Shown: one piece after another, positions 45,284 through 56,984 of the stretch
Numbering within the stretch: the first letter of the stretch is position 1
Layout of the letters: the number at the start of each line of letters is the position of its first letter
NCBI GenBank assembly: GCA_002286855.1
Contig: NRSV01000016.1
Span: 186,001 to 250,000, forward strand
Source of the DNA: Bipolaris cookei
Taxonomy: Eukaryota; Ascomycota; Dothideomycetes; Pleosporales; Pleosporaceae
Direction: 5' to 3'
DNA: 64,000 nucleotides
The notes under the pieces: model-generated
Databases searched by the model: none
Seen by the model: only the letters and a program-made list of their open reading frames with translations
What the model was told of the DNA's origin: nothing
Translations under genes and position numbers: made by a program

Positions 45284-46931
45284 CTAATGACCGCCTTCAG
45301 CACCGCCTTCAGCACTGCCTTCAACACCATGGCCTGCCGAAGCACCGTGACCGGCTGGATTTGGAAAGTAAAAAGCGCAAACAGCGATGATGATGTAGGT
45401 CATGACGCAAAGTACACCCTCGAGGTAGTTGGACTTGCCGTCACGAAGAAACGAGCCGACAGTGAGCACTGCAAGCACTAGTGCAACGGCATCGAACATG
45501 GTAAAGTTGTAGTCCATGCCAACGCCAAGACCCCAGCCAACCAGGACAACTAGAGGAGCGTTGAGCAAGGCCGTCTGGATCGAGGCGCCGAGAACGTGAG
45601 CAAGGGCCATGTTGATCTGATTGTCATAGGCTTCGTCAATGGCAAGCAGATGCTCGGCAATCTTCTCAACAAGTGGAATCAGAATCAGACCGACAAAAGC
45701 GTCGCTGACTCCGCGATCTACAATGTAGGGGATTTCCTGAACTAAGGCGATGGCGACGAGTGACACGCAGGCCAAGGAGATGACGAGGGCTACCAAGACT
45801 TCGATCATGGTAAGCTTGGGCTTCTTGAGCTCCTTGTGGCGATCCTTGTCCTTTGCGTCGTCTTCTTCGTAGATCTCGTGGAGCAGACCATCGTGGGAAA
45901 CTGTCTGGAATACAATGTAGATGAGGTAGCCGACGATGGAGATGATGGCTACGCCACGGGAGATGAGGCGGGTGTTGTATGCAATGTCGACATTGCTTTC
46001 GAAGTCGGGATTTTGGTTGAGGTAAGAGTAGAAGACTGCAGGTAAGACAAGAGCCACTATGGGGTATTAGCATATCTAAGTATGTGGGAGGGTGCGGAGA
46101 TGAGCTTACTGGCAGCAACGAGCATGAAGCCAGAACCGTTTTCAGAAATGGCCTCGTGGAATTCCTGCTGGTTGTGTTTGAGTCCACCTGCAATGAAGCT
46201 AGATTTTGGCGTTAGATGACAGCGGGAACAAGGACAGGAGCACTGGAGGCGTACCATGAACCCAAGCAGAGCAAAAGATTGGCGAGAATGGAGCCCAGGA
46301 TGGCAGCCTTGATTACCTGAACATTGGAATCGCCCTTTGAGGTTCGGAGCAAAACCATGAAGAGGATGATCTCGACAATGGAGCCAAAGGTTGTCTCGAG
46401 CACAACGGCAAATGATTTGTTTGGCATCTTGCGGGAGAACTCCTGGCCGGCGAAGCCCAGCATGTTGGCAGCAGGCAGCATAGCAATGTAGTTTGTGATG
46501 AAGATGGCAAGGTGCCATTCTGGCTTTACAAAGTGCTGCGAGAAGGGTCAGCATGGTGTGTGGGTTGGGTGCAATGGTCTGCGTATGCAATGAGGCTCAC
46601 TAACCAGGGCAATGGCGACGGGGACAATGGGCCACAGTAAGTTGACGAGCATGGACGGGGTGCTGCTACTCTTGCCGCTGATGACGAGGAACTTGATCGG
46701 GTGGAAGCCGCTCCTGCCACTCTCGCCCTCGGGATGGATGCCCTTTGTGACCTTGTGGCCATTGTGGTTGTACTGCGGCAGCGACTCGCGCCGCCTGCCA
46801 CGATAGTCTTCTGAGGGCCGTCCACTACGAGGCTTATCGGTGCTGTATGCCCGGTCGCGCGAGGAACGGTGGCCATGGCCGTGGCCATGGCCGTGGGGGT
46901 AGTCGCGCGAGGGACGGGAGCCGTGGGCCAT
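45284..46931 (-). CDS. CaCA-superfamily cation exchanger, divergent fungal VCX-type
   Basis: Four exons: 46931-46605, 46535-46255, 46198-46110 and 46056-45284, giving 489 aa; introns are 53-69 nt. The N-terminal 85 residues are hydrophilic with a YPHGHGHGHGHR histidine run. About eleven spans follow. The first alpha-repeat reads FGSIVEIILFMVLL and the second LIPLVEKIAEHLLAIDE; VLGASIQTALLNAPLVV resembles the segment after the second repeat of vacuolar H+/Ca2+ exchangers. Classical members have GNAVE and GNAAEH at the repeat cores. Here Gly-Asn is replaced in both, while the two Glu remain. It is therefore an exchanger-fold protein with doubtful Ca2+ specificity. The location is probably the vacuole or another endomembrane. 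It diverges from the aminopeptidase gene. Confidence 0.83.
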
Positions 46932-48196
46932 GATGATGGCGATGGCGATTGGCAGGGGTCGATTGTGTAGTCGATTGTAGCGCTCAGGGCCACTGGCGCC
47001 GTCAGGTTCAGGATGAGCGGGCGTGCGAGGTGTTTGGCATGTGAGGGTGGCAGGTCAGGGCAGGTGGGAGCGGGAGCAGAGAGGATAAAAAGGAACGAAA
47101 CATCAAGCACACCATGGGGAGCTGGTGCATGTAAAGGGCGCCGGCGTCATCTCGGGCGGCCATCGCTATGGTGTTTCCCTGTTTGCCCGTTGCGGGCCGT
47201 CGCAACATGGCTCGATGGGCTGGGGCACAGCCTCGATGCTTGGTCCGCCAGCCAGACTTTGCTGCACCACATATACACCGAAACTCTGCAACCTGCAACG
47301 TCGCGCCCGCATCCGCGCCAGGCCATTGGTTCTGGCCAGCCCATTGCCACTGCCCGTCTGGCCTTGGTTGCTGCAGACACGTCACCAAGCATCGTCCGCT
47401 GTGTCCTGGCGATGCTTGACACGCCTTGGCACACCAGCCACCGTCGCAAGGGGCGCCAGCCTTGTCCTTGTTTCTAGCCGTCTCATCGAATACGTCCTGA
47501 TGTGTAGGAGTAAATACCGCACCGCTTTCATTCACACTCTACCTGGCACTGACGCCGAAACGAGGCCCCTCGGAGCGTTTGCATGGGCACCCTCACTGCC
47601 GCTATGCTATGCTTTGCAGCGGGTTGCCTCCATGGCCACCATGTCGCCGCTTGCACCCCCCCCCCCCCCCCCCCCCGCAAAGACGATCATCTCCCGCCAT
47701 ACGTACAGAGAACGCTTTGCCTCTAGTTCCGATGCGCCAGTAGATGCGGACATGGACAGCCATGATAATAAGTAGCTGTCCCGCTGCAACCGATCGTGTC
47801 AGCGCATACGCAGCCCAGGGACATGTAATTACATACTTGAATACATACTTAAGGACTTACCTGCTTACATCATCGGCATGCCCTGGACGTCGGGGACTAG
47901 CGCTCACTGCGTGCATGGGGGGATAAACTGCATGCTCAAACACGAGTCTGGAACCAGAGTAACAGCGTGTTTTTGGATACTTGCATCCAGCTCAGCCTCC
48001 TCCGACACGACACTCAATGCGCTGGAAAAGGAATCCTGCCTGTGCGACATGACCGGGCCTGGTGCACGGGGACAGGCGTCATGGGCAGGCGCGTGTTAGC
48101 GTCACGGCAACAAGACGACCCGCCCGTCAAACAAACACCGTCACTGTCATCCCTCGTCCTGTCACATCCATCGCTGCCCCTCTCCACTTGCCCACC
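46932..48196. promoter_or_regulatory. Long divergent intergenic region, exchanger / aminopeptidase
   Basis: 1.27 kb of GC-rich DNA between divergent starts. It contains open frames on both strands (for example 47125-47775 and 47535-47008) whose translations are low-complexity and motif-free. They most likely reflect base composition. A 21-C tract is listed separately. No regulator site could be assigned. Confidence 0.4.
47656..47676. repeat. Homopolymer of 21 C
   Basis: An uninterrupted run of 21 cytosines in the divergent region between the exchanger and aminopeptidase genes. Its length should be treated as approximate, because such runs are hard to sequence. Confidence 0.9.
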
Positions 48197-49843
48197 ATGG
48201 TCTTCCTGTCCGGCTTTGCGCTGTGCGCGGCCATAACCAGCGCCACTTCGCTTCAGATCCCACTGCTGCCGTCGAGCAACCACCAGGCGCTGCTCGGCCA
48301 TGCCCAGGGGACTAAGCCGCTAGTCAACTCGACGGAGCTTCAGGAGCTCATCAGTGGCGATAGATTGATGACGCGCGCAAAGAAGCTGTATGACATTGCC
48401 AAACTTGGTGAAGCCGAGTACAACCATCCGACCAGAGTCATTGGTAGCGCTGGTACGCGTGTTCACGTGGTGTGTGTCCATGTTAAGAGGATGAGCTGAC
48501 CCCCCTGTAGGCCATCTCGGCACCCTATCATACATCTACGAGACTCTGCTTGAGCTTGGAGACTATTACACCATCTCCAACCAGTCCTTCCCTGCCGTGT
48601 CTGGCAACGTCTTCGAGTCGCGCTTGGTCATTGGCGATGGCGTGCCCAAATCAGCAGCACCCATGGGCCTGACCCCAGCAACCAAGGACAAGGAGCCGGT
48701 ACACGGTGATCTCGTCCACGTTGACAACGAAGGCTGCGAGGCATCCGATTTCCCCGACTCCGTGGCGGGTAACATTGCCTTTATCAAGCGCGGAGTATGC
48801 CCATTTGGCACAAAGTCCGAGCACGCTGGTCGCAAAGGCGCTGTGGCAGCTGTCGTATACAACTATGAAAAGGATCCTGTTTCGGGCACTTTGGGAACAC
48901 CATCGCCCAATCACATTGCTACCTTTGGTCTCTCTGGAGAGGAAGCAGAGCCAATCCTAAAGAAGCTTAAACAGGGAAAGCACGTTGATGGTATCGCTTA
49001 TATTGATGCCGAGGTCAATGAAATCCAAACCGTCAACATCGTCGCTCAGACGACTGAAGGCGATCCCCACAATTGCGTCATGCTCGGCGCCCACAGTGAT
49101 AGTGTGACTGAGGGCCCTGGTATCAACGATGATGGCTCGGGTACAATATCTCTTCTCGAGGTCGCTTCCCAGCTCACAAAGTTCAATGTCTCCAACTGTG
49201 TCCGATTTGCGTGGTGGGCCGGCGAAGAAGAAGGTTTACTCGGTTCTGATTACTATGTTGCCTCGCTCTCCGACCAGGAGAATCAAAAGATTCGTCTGTT
49301 CATGGATTACGATATGATGGCCAGCCCTAACTTTGCCTACCAAATCTACAATGCCACCAACGCCGTGAACCCGAGGGGATCGGAGGAGCTTCGCGATCTG
49401 TACATCAGTTGGTATGAGGATCAAGGCCTGAACTATACCTTTATTCCGTTTGATGGTCGCAGTGACTATGACGGATTTATCCGCAACGGCATCCCAGGCG
49501 GTGGTATTGCGACTGGCGCTGAAGGTATCAAGACAGAGGAGGAGGCTGGCATGTTTGGTGGTAAGGCAGGCGACTGGTATGACCCGTGTTACCACCAGCT
49601 TTGTGATGATGTCGGCAATGTCAACATCACAGCCTGGGTCGTCAACACAAAAGTAAGTTCTTTCCATCTCCAATGGTGGCCACGTACAAGCGATTTACTT
49701 ACACGCCGTAGCTCATTGCTCATTCGGTCGCGACCTATGCCCAGTCTTTCAAGGGCTTTCCTAAGCGCGAGCTCGAGGTTGCTGCCAAGTCAACTGTGTA
49801 CAGAGATAATGTCAGGTACCACGGGGACCATATGTTTATCTAG
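48197..49843 (+). CDS. Secreted M28 aminopeptidase with PA domain (Lap2/aminopeptidase Y-like)
   Basis: Exons 48197-48452, 48511-49652 and 49712-49843 give 509 aa; the introns (58 and 59 nt) restore GHLGTLSYIYETL and VNTKLIAHSVATYA. A signal peptide (MVFLSGFALCAAITSATS) starts at an ATG in a good context. A PA domain covers about residues 130-235 (AFIKRGVCPFGTKSEHAGRK). The M28 domain has all zinc-site elements: GAHSDS, GPGINDDGSG, WWAGEEEGLLGSDYY, DYDM and CYHQLCDD. N-glycosylation sequons (QIYNATN, NYTF, NITAW) fit secretion. Relatives such as Aspergillus Lap2 release N-terminal residues, often Leu, from peptides outside the cell. Confidence 0.92.
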
Positions 49844-50800
49844 CTATTTAATGTTTTCAATACTGGCGTTGACGAATGAAGAACACTTTTCCGGCAACAT
49901 GTAAGCAGGCACAACCCTTGATTACTTGTGCATGCATACAGCATTTCGATGGTTTCCCATCGCCCCTTTTCTAGCCCAATCTTATGACATATTTCGCACT
50001 GCATCCTGGCGCAAATGGCCTTGTTCATAATGTCCACCGCAACATCTCTCTGCGCAACAGGCGTGACGAGCTTGGTGCACTTATGTCGCACGGGACTGAT
50101 AGATCCTTGGGAAAAAGCGGTTTTCATACGCCCTGCCACATATATCTTGAAAGATTGCCGAGACGATACATCCTGATGTTCACCGATGGTACATGTGTAA
50201 TTCGATCATCAGGCAAACTCAGGCGCAGAAGCGTCGGCCAGATTTTGCCAGCACCCCAGTGCCTCTCCCCACAGGCGTGCTCCAATTCGGCAACAACCGT
50301 GCTCGGTGCCTGTCCATGCCCCGATACCCCGATGCTGGGCTACGGACTTCCGCAACAGACGTCCCAACGGCACTGCAATAGGTGCGATGCTGCTTAGCAA
50401 CCAAGCAAAACTACTCAGATTGCCCATCCAGCCCGGCTGCCAATCTTTCGTGCCCACTGAATACTGCGTATGGTACCTTTAGCTGACGTCATTCCAACGC
50501 AGTAGATTAGCTTCCAGCCATCGATCTGGTTGAAAATGATTGACGATATCCGTAGTAGGAAATGCCTGAGCTGTGCCCCTGGATTCAGTTTTGCTGTTTC
50601 GTGCGGAGATGGAGTGATTCATGTCCGGAGAGGGAATCTATGGGATAGCGTGTGCAACCATTTGCCCGTGACCAAGGGCTTCAATAGCCTTAAATTGCTC
50701 AGCTGAATCCTCTCAGCCCTCATTGTTCACACTTTCCATCACCCTAATTCAATCATTCAGCCATTTAACCCTTCTTCAGACCACTTGCTGCACCGCAGAA
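49844..50800. other. Intergenic, no gene seen
   Basis: 3' UTR of the aminopeptidase gene and upstream region of the monooxygenase gene. Short frames lack motifs. Confidence 0.45.
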
Positions 50801-52260
50801 ATGCCCACATCATCCGCCGTCTCTCTCGACATCCTGATATCTGGCTCTGGTATTGCAGGACCATGTTTTGCTTACTGGTTAAACCGCCTCCTTCCATCTT
50901 CGCAAATCACCATCATTGAACGCAGCCCTGAGCCACGCTTAGGTGGCCAGGCAGTCGATCTTCGCTCATCATGTCTGCCTATTGTAAAGAAAATGGGTCT
51001 GTTGGGCAAAGTCAAAGAATACAATACAACTGAGGTCGGAATGCAGTTTGTGTACCGCGATGGCAAAACGAGAGCGACTTTTGAGGCAACTGGAGAAGAA
51101 GAGCGTCAGAGTGGTACGTCATGAGTCCAACTCTCCATGAAACCCTTGTCATATTACCAAATGAGAGGGATCACTGATAGGGGAAAGTGGTAAACGAATG
51201 TTAACTGAATGCAGCAACGAGCGAGTACGAGATCCTCCGTGGAGACATGGCGCGCATCGTTTACGACGCTGTGAAAGATAACCCCCAAATAACTTTCATT
51301 TTTGACGAAATGATCACTGCAATCGAAGAGAAGGAAGACGGAAAAGTAGAAGTCACTTTCAAAAACAAGACTGCTACAACAAAATATGATCTGGTTGTAG
51401 GTGCAGATGGTCAGATGTCACGTACTCGACGCTTGGTCTTCGGTCACGGTCCCAGCAATGACGATTACTTGTACCGCCTAGGACAGTACTCCGCCTTGTT
51501 CACTATGTCACGCGATCCAACTGACACCCAGTATGCACAATGGTACAACGCATCGCGCGGCCGCCTATTTCTCCTACGACCAGACCAGTACGGTACGACG
51601 AGAGCATACCTTGCCGTCACCGATGCTAATCTCTCTCGTTTTGACGAGATTGATCGCCTGTTGAAGAAGGGATCAAGAGAAGAACAGCAAGCTTGGTTTG
51701 AAAAAGAGTTTTCAGACGCTGGGTTTCAGGCAGAACGCTGTATCCGAGAGATGAAGAAGGCAGATGATTTCTACATGCAGCAGATTGCGCAGGTTAAGAT
51801 GGACACATGGGTGAAAGGACATGTCACTTTAGTAGGAGATGCAGCGTATTGTCCAAGTCAAATCTCTGGTGTGGTATGTGACTTCTCTCCTTCTCCTGCT
51901 CATAGGCTTGATCGTCCCGTTCTGGAACTAAACATGCTAACGGCCCCATAGGGTACAGGTGCGGGAATAGTGGGCGCCTACGTTCTTGCAGGCGAATTAT
52001 CAAAGACGCCCAATGATATTCCCTCTGCCCTGGCCAACTACGAACGTATCACTAGGCAATATGTCGACAAGGCCCAAAGACTTATACCGGGTGCTCCTCA
52101 GATCGCAAATCCTCAAACGGAATGGGGTATCAAAATCTTCAACAACGTCACTGGCGTACTTTCACATCGTTTTGTCCAAAGATTCAGCGGTGTGCTAGGC
52201 CGCGTAATACCCGCATTTGGAGGCACAAAGGCCTGGACTCCACCCGATTATGAGGCATAG
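50801..52260 (+). CDS. FAD-dependent monooxygenase (PF01494 type)
   Basis: Exons 50801-51113, 51215-51873 and 51952-52260 give 426 aa; introns are 101 and 78 nt (GTACGT and GTATGT donors). The Rossmann motif DILISGSGIAGPCFAYWL (GxGxxG at 15-20) binds the ADP part of FAD. LVVGADGQMSRTRR is the DG motif, and VTLVGDAAYCPSQISGVGTG is the GD motif that contacts FAD and NAD(P)H. No signal peptide is present. Such enzymes hydroxylate aromatic or polyketide substrates in catabolism, resistance or secondary metabolism. No partner biosynthetic gene is adjacent, so the substrate is unknown. Confidence 0.9.
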
Positions 52261-52589
52261 AACCTTTGGGCTCTAGAATAGCGCTTGGACAGAGACCATT
52301 TTTCAAAAACCTACTTCTTGGCCCATGTCAACCTGCTATCGAAATTTGCTTTCTTGTATACTCAGAAAAACCATAACGTTGTGCCTACCTATTAGATGCT
52401 CAACGTTATCTGGCAGATAGTCGAGAACATAATACTGTAATTGTACCCGGTCATAGCTCACTTTTCAGCGTCATGAGGCGCGAACAGGTGAATAGGAATT
52501 GTGCAAACGAACACAGATCAGTCAGGGTGAATACTATAGGTTTTTTACTAGCAATGCTCGGGATCTGTAACTTATTGATACCCCGAAAG
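52261..52589. other. Intergenic between converging genes
   Basis: 3' UTRs of the monooxygenase (+) and tRNA-ribosyltransferase (-) genes. Nothing else seen. Confidence 0.45.
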
Positions 52590-54138
52590 CTACGCATCAT
52601 TGCTGAGAAGGTCGACATTAACACCTCTCAAGGCGTCAACAGCCCACCGAGGGTATTTGTTCTTCTGCCCATTGTAGAGCTTATTGAAAAAGTCTTTCAG
52701 AAACTGCGGATATCGGTCTTCAATAATAGCCTGTCGGACGAGCTTCATCAGGTTCAGCTGATAGTAAACGTTGTGCATGGTAAGGAGATGAGCACCCGCT
52801 GTCTCCTTTGCGGTAACGTGGTAGATATAGGCTCGAGTAATACCAAGACCGCCGGCTGATGTTGGGCGACAGCACGTACAATTGCAGCCTTCTTCAATAG
52901 GGCTGAAGTCTTCTGAATAGATAGCATTACGGAGGTTCAATGAACCGTGGGATGTGATGGCGTTCCCAAAACGCTAACTGTTTTTAGTGGTATAACTTAA
53001 GTAAAGAGGAAAAAGAAAATACATACAGCGGTTCGTGTTGGCCACACACAGTCAAACATATCGGCACCGAGAGCCACGGACACTACCAGGTCTTCCGGGT
53101 AGCCCTGTAATTTATTAGCAGGCGCGTCGCTCAAGCGGGGCGATGCGACATACTACGCCCATTACATAACGAGGCTTCTTCTGGGGAAGCAGCTCAGTGC
53201 ATGTCTTGACAACTTTGCAGTAGGACTCTTTTTCCTCGCCACCAGACAGGCCTCCAATGGCAATTCCAGGAGTATCTCGTGCTACCATCTGGACAGTGCA
53301 TTCCCTACGCATATCCAAATCCAATCCACCTTGTATGATGCAAAACAGATTCTGCTTCTCTGGGTACTTGTGGGCCTGGATGCAGCGGTCGAGCCAACGC
53401 ACTGAGCGTTCCATGGCTTCCCTCATGCGCGCATGATCGGGAGATGTGGTGACAATAACATCATCGAGTTGCATGATGATATCGCTGCCGATGGAGTTTT
53501 GAAGGGATATCGAGTGTTCAGGCGTAAGTAACATGAGCGAACCATCGTGAGGACTCAGGAACTGCACGCCTTCCTCCGTGACTTTGGCAAGCTTGAGTAG
53601 TGAAACCATTTGGAAGCTGGGTACCGCGTCAGCCTGGTGTTCTCTTTGCGATCAAGCTGGCATATCCACCTACCCGCCACTATCTGCAGCCGTTAGCATT
53701 TTCGACCCTTCATCTTCGGGCTGGAATTTGGGTAATACCTGTAAGAATGTTATGGGGCCATGATTGCAGCTTATGCGCGCCGCCTATTGAGTCGAGTGTC
53801 GCCTGTCCTGGCTTGAGACCTCTCCCACCCGTCAGTCTTAGGAACAGTCGACGAGACGAATTTGCTTTACAGATGATATGTGTTGTTCAAGCAAAGACAG
53901 CATCCTTGGTCCTCCAATTGCTCGGGAGTAAGACCCTTGAGCGAGGCCTGGGTCGCAACTGGCATGAAGATGGGGAGGGGCACCGGCCCATGAGGGAGGT
54001 GGAGCGTCGCAGCGCGCGCCCGGGTGACCTAGGGTTATGATGAGCTAGTCTGCGATTCTATCTTCTTTTTGAAGGACTTACAGAGCATTTCGCAAGTAGT
54101 TCAAACGTGAGAGCAGAATGCATAGATGCGGGCGCCAT
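52590..54138 (-). CDS. QTRT1: Queuine tRNA-ribosyltransferase, catalytic subunit
   Basis: Seven exons: 54138-54082, 54028-53871, 53821-53739, 53683-53674, 53616-53154, 53104-53027 and 52973-52590, giving 410 aa. Introns are 49-57 nt. The fourth exon is only 10 nt and encodes most of the DSGG of the active-site motif DSGGFQM (100-106). Other marks are VTRARAATLHLPHGPVPLPIFMPV, LNNTYHLGLKPG, MFDCVWPTRTARFGNA with the nucleophilic Asp275, and the zinc site GCNCTCC with its downstream His in AHLLTMHN. The enzyme swaps guanine 34 for queuine in tRNAs with GUN anticodons, normally as a heterodimer with QTRT2, which is not in this window. The start could also be the ATG five codons later. Confidence 0.92.
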
Positions 54139-54516
54139 AATGTATCTCAAACTATATAGATGTGCACAACGCAAAAGCGTAAGAAAGCTTCTACCTTATC
54201 GATAACACTACATCAAGCATCTTTTACACAACAGGTAAATATATAAACTAGTAGCTCTACTTAGTTATACAATACTACAACAAGATTTGTAAACTTAGCA
54301 TGGTATTAAAATAAGTTATAAAGTACCTCACTGCTTCGCGAGCCACTTTTGGCAAGCCCTCACCAAACTACCTACTCCACCCTATAATGTCGCAATAATA
54401 GTATTTAACGTCTGGAGTGGGCGAGTGACTCACACTGCCAAGGCCACACCAACTTCAACTATTACATGACTATTACACGTAATGTTTCAATAACAAGGTG
54501 ACCTACCTACTGTAAA
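54139..54516. other. AT-rich intergenic before the transposon pile
   Basis: Upstream region of QTRT1, then AT-rich DNA and the likely 5' end of the next transposon. I could not define an inverted repeat or target duplication here. Confidence 0.4.
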
Positions 54517-55737
54517 AGAGGCTCGATTACAGCTCCCACTTCAGGCTATCAAACAAGATGCGACACTAACTTAATGGCGGGCTGCAGCTCTCTACGACGT
54601 ACCACAAAGATCAATTAGCAATCGGCTTGCTAGACGGACGTTCCGACACGATACTCAACCTAACTCAATGAGGCTCCTTGTAACAGAAGAGGAGACAATT
54701 TGTGATTATATTCTGGACCTTGACTGGCGAGGTTTTCCGCTACGCCTCTCTGCTGTTAAAGGTCTTGCTGTTTCTTTACTGGCTGCTCGCAACTGCGAGC
54801 CTGTTGGCCAGAGCTGGGCTAAGACCTTTGTAAAGCATCGACCAGAGCTTCAAATGAAGTTTAATCAAAAGTACGACTATAAGAAAGCCCTCCATGAAAA
54901 TCCTAAGCTTGTGCATGGCTGGTTCCGCTGCGCACAGAATACCAAAGCCTGGTATGGGATCCAGGACGACGACATGTACAACTTTGACGAGACGGGCTTC
55001 ATGATGAGCATGCACAACGCGTCAGCAAGAGTCATCGCCTCTAAGCGTCGTCCAAAGCCGAAATCCTTGCAGCAGGGCAACCGGGAGTGGGTTATCAGCG
55101 TGGTTTGTGTCAACGCAGCTGGCTGGGCGATCCCACCCTTCATCATCTTTCGAAGCAAACACCACCTCTCTGTCTGGTACAAGAAGGATAACCTGTCTCG
55201 GGATTGGGTTCTTGGATTCTCCGAGAATGGCTGGACGACGAATGAGCTTGGCCTGAAGTGATTGGAGCACTTTGACAGGCATACAAAAGAGCGTAGTATT
55301 GGAGGCTATTGTTTGTTTATTCTTGACGGTTATGAGAGCTATAACTCGCTCAAGTTCCAGCAATACTACAAGGAGGCAAATATTACCACTCTATGCATGC
55401 CTCTGCAATCTTTCTATCTACTGCAGCCACTTGATGTGAGCTGCTTCTCGCCTTTGAAGAGGGCGTATGGGTGCCAAGCCGAGGAGATGATACGCAACGG
55501 GATCGACCATATGACGAAGATAGAGTTCTTGCCAGCTTTCTAGCAGGCTTACCACAGGACTATTACAAAGGACAATATTTTAGGAGAGTTCCACACGACC
55601 TAGAGGTGGTGATATCGAAGCTCAACATCAAGTTACGGACGCCAACACCACCTGCTGCAGAAGATTTGCCCTGGCTGTCGCAAATCCCAAGCATTACACT
55701 AGAGTTAGGGTCGCAATTGACACTATTAAAGTAGAGG
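54517..55737 (+). mobile_element. Second pogo-like transposase, inactivated
   Basis: A degraded CENP-B/DDE transposase. A psq-type helix-turn-helix (AAALYDVPQRSISNRLA) is cut by a TAA at 54572-54574. A long open part from 54668 carries YNFDETGFMMS and NREWVISVVCVNAAGW. A TGA at 55259-55261 interrupts GLK-LEHF, where Trp would be expected. The catalytic region continues with LFILDGYESYNS and LLQPLDVSCFSPLKRAYG to a TAG at 55541-55543, and a shifted frame carries the end to 55734. Each of the three stops can be explained by one C-to-T or G-to-A change. This is a different family from the 40.5-kb element. Ends not determined. Confidence 0.8.
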
Positions 55738-55956
55738 ATTCAGAGGCATATAGACAGTTCACCATCAAAGTAAGGTGGCTGCCTTTGAAAAGCTGGCTTA
55801 AGGCGCTGCGATTATTGCGCACAAGCTGGTGTTGGCGCAAAAGCGCAACACTATATTGTAGGTGGTCAGTGCTGCAACACCATCTCGGAACGCAACACCC
55901 GACTGCATCATCAAAATAGGAACCCACTAAATTCAACGCGTAATAACTCCACCACC

Positions 55957-56962
55957 ATGACAGCTACATCAAAAGCAATTGTAAATATTAACTCGCAAGA
56001 TAAAGAGGGTCAAATTTCGAATCGCGCAGCCGCAAAAAAAGTATGGTATTGCGGTGTCAACTTTGACACGCCGACACCACCGCTAATGCCAGTCCCGTGA
56101 AGCCGCTGCCCAAAACCACTCGTTACTCACTCCCCCACACGAGAAAGAGCTTGTAAAGCATATACAAAGTCTATCAGCCCGTATGTTACCACCCACAAGA
56201 GCAATGATAAAAAAATATGTGGCATCAGTTGCGCCATGGGAGCCATCAGATAGCTGGGTTACGCGTTTTTTGAGATGGCACAGTAAAGATATCACCAAAA
56301 AAACCACTACAGGCATCGATCGCGACCGCTGCAAAGCTTATAATATGGAAGATTATCGTAAATACTTCCGTCTCCTTCACAAAAAACTCTAGCAATACAG
56401 CGTTAAGCCATATGATATCTATAATATGGACGAGAAGGGCTTTCCCCTTGGGGTATGTTCACGGTCTAAAAGAGTCTTTTCAAAGCCTCTTTGAGATCAG
56501 AATAAGGTATCAGCGTCTATCCAAGATGGCAGCAGAGACTGGATAACAGTTATGGGCTGCGTCTGCGCTGATGGAAGCTGGGTAGATCCTGTCATCATCT
56601 CTCAAGGCAAGAGCGGCCTTCAAGACAGCTGATTACACAATCTAGAGATAGGAAAACACTAGCTTTTTTGCTGTCCAACTGCTTCTGGGTGGAGTAACAA
56701 TGATGTTGGCTTGGCCTGGCTTGAACAAGTCTTTAACCGCAAGACAAAGGAGAAGGCAAAGTGGGACTGGAGGCTTCTGCTGCTTGACGGCCACGGCAGC
56801 CACGTGACGCCTTCCTTCATCAATTACTGCGATGCTCACCGGATTCTACTCGCTGTACTGCCTCCGCACTCCTCTCACCGGCTTCAACCACTTGACATTG
56901 CGTCGTTTAAGCCTCTAGGAACTGCGTACGGTAAAGAACTAGACGAGTTCCTCGCCGGATAG
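55957..56962 (+). mobile_element. Third pogo-like transposase, inactivated
   Basis: The ATG at 55957 opens a helix-turn-helix N-terminus (ISNRAAAKK), but the frame slips in a run of A near 56034-56040. The next pieces are ELVKHIQSLSARMLPPTRAM and SWVTRFLRWHSKDI, then YNMDEKGFPLG, VMGCVCADGSWVDPVII, WRLLLLDGHGSHVTPSFINY and PPHSSHRLQPLDIASFKPLG. These give the usual order of psq, CENP-B-type DNA-binding and DDE domains. Several in-frame stops break it. The residues differ clearly from the other two families here. It abuts LINE sequence on its right. Ends not determined. Confidence 0.8.
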
Positions 56963-56984
56963 TGATATTATTATAGTTAATACT

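Noticed and set aside
47125..47775. 216-codon plus-strand frame and an overlapping minus-strand frame between the exchanger and aminopeptidase genes
   Set aside because: GC-rich DNA without motifs, repeats or introns that improve them; it includes the 21-C run. Most likely chance open frames.
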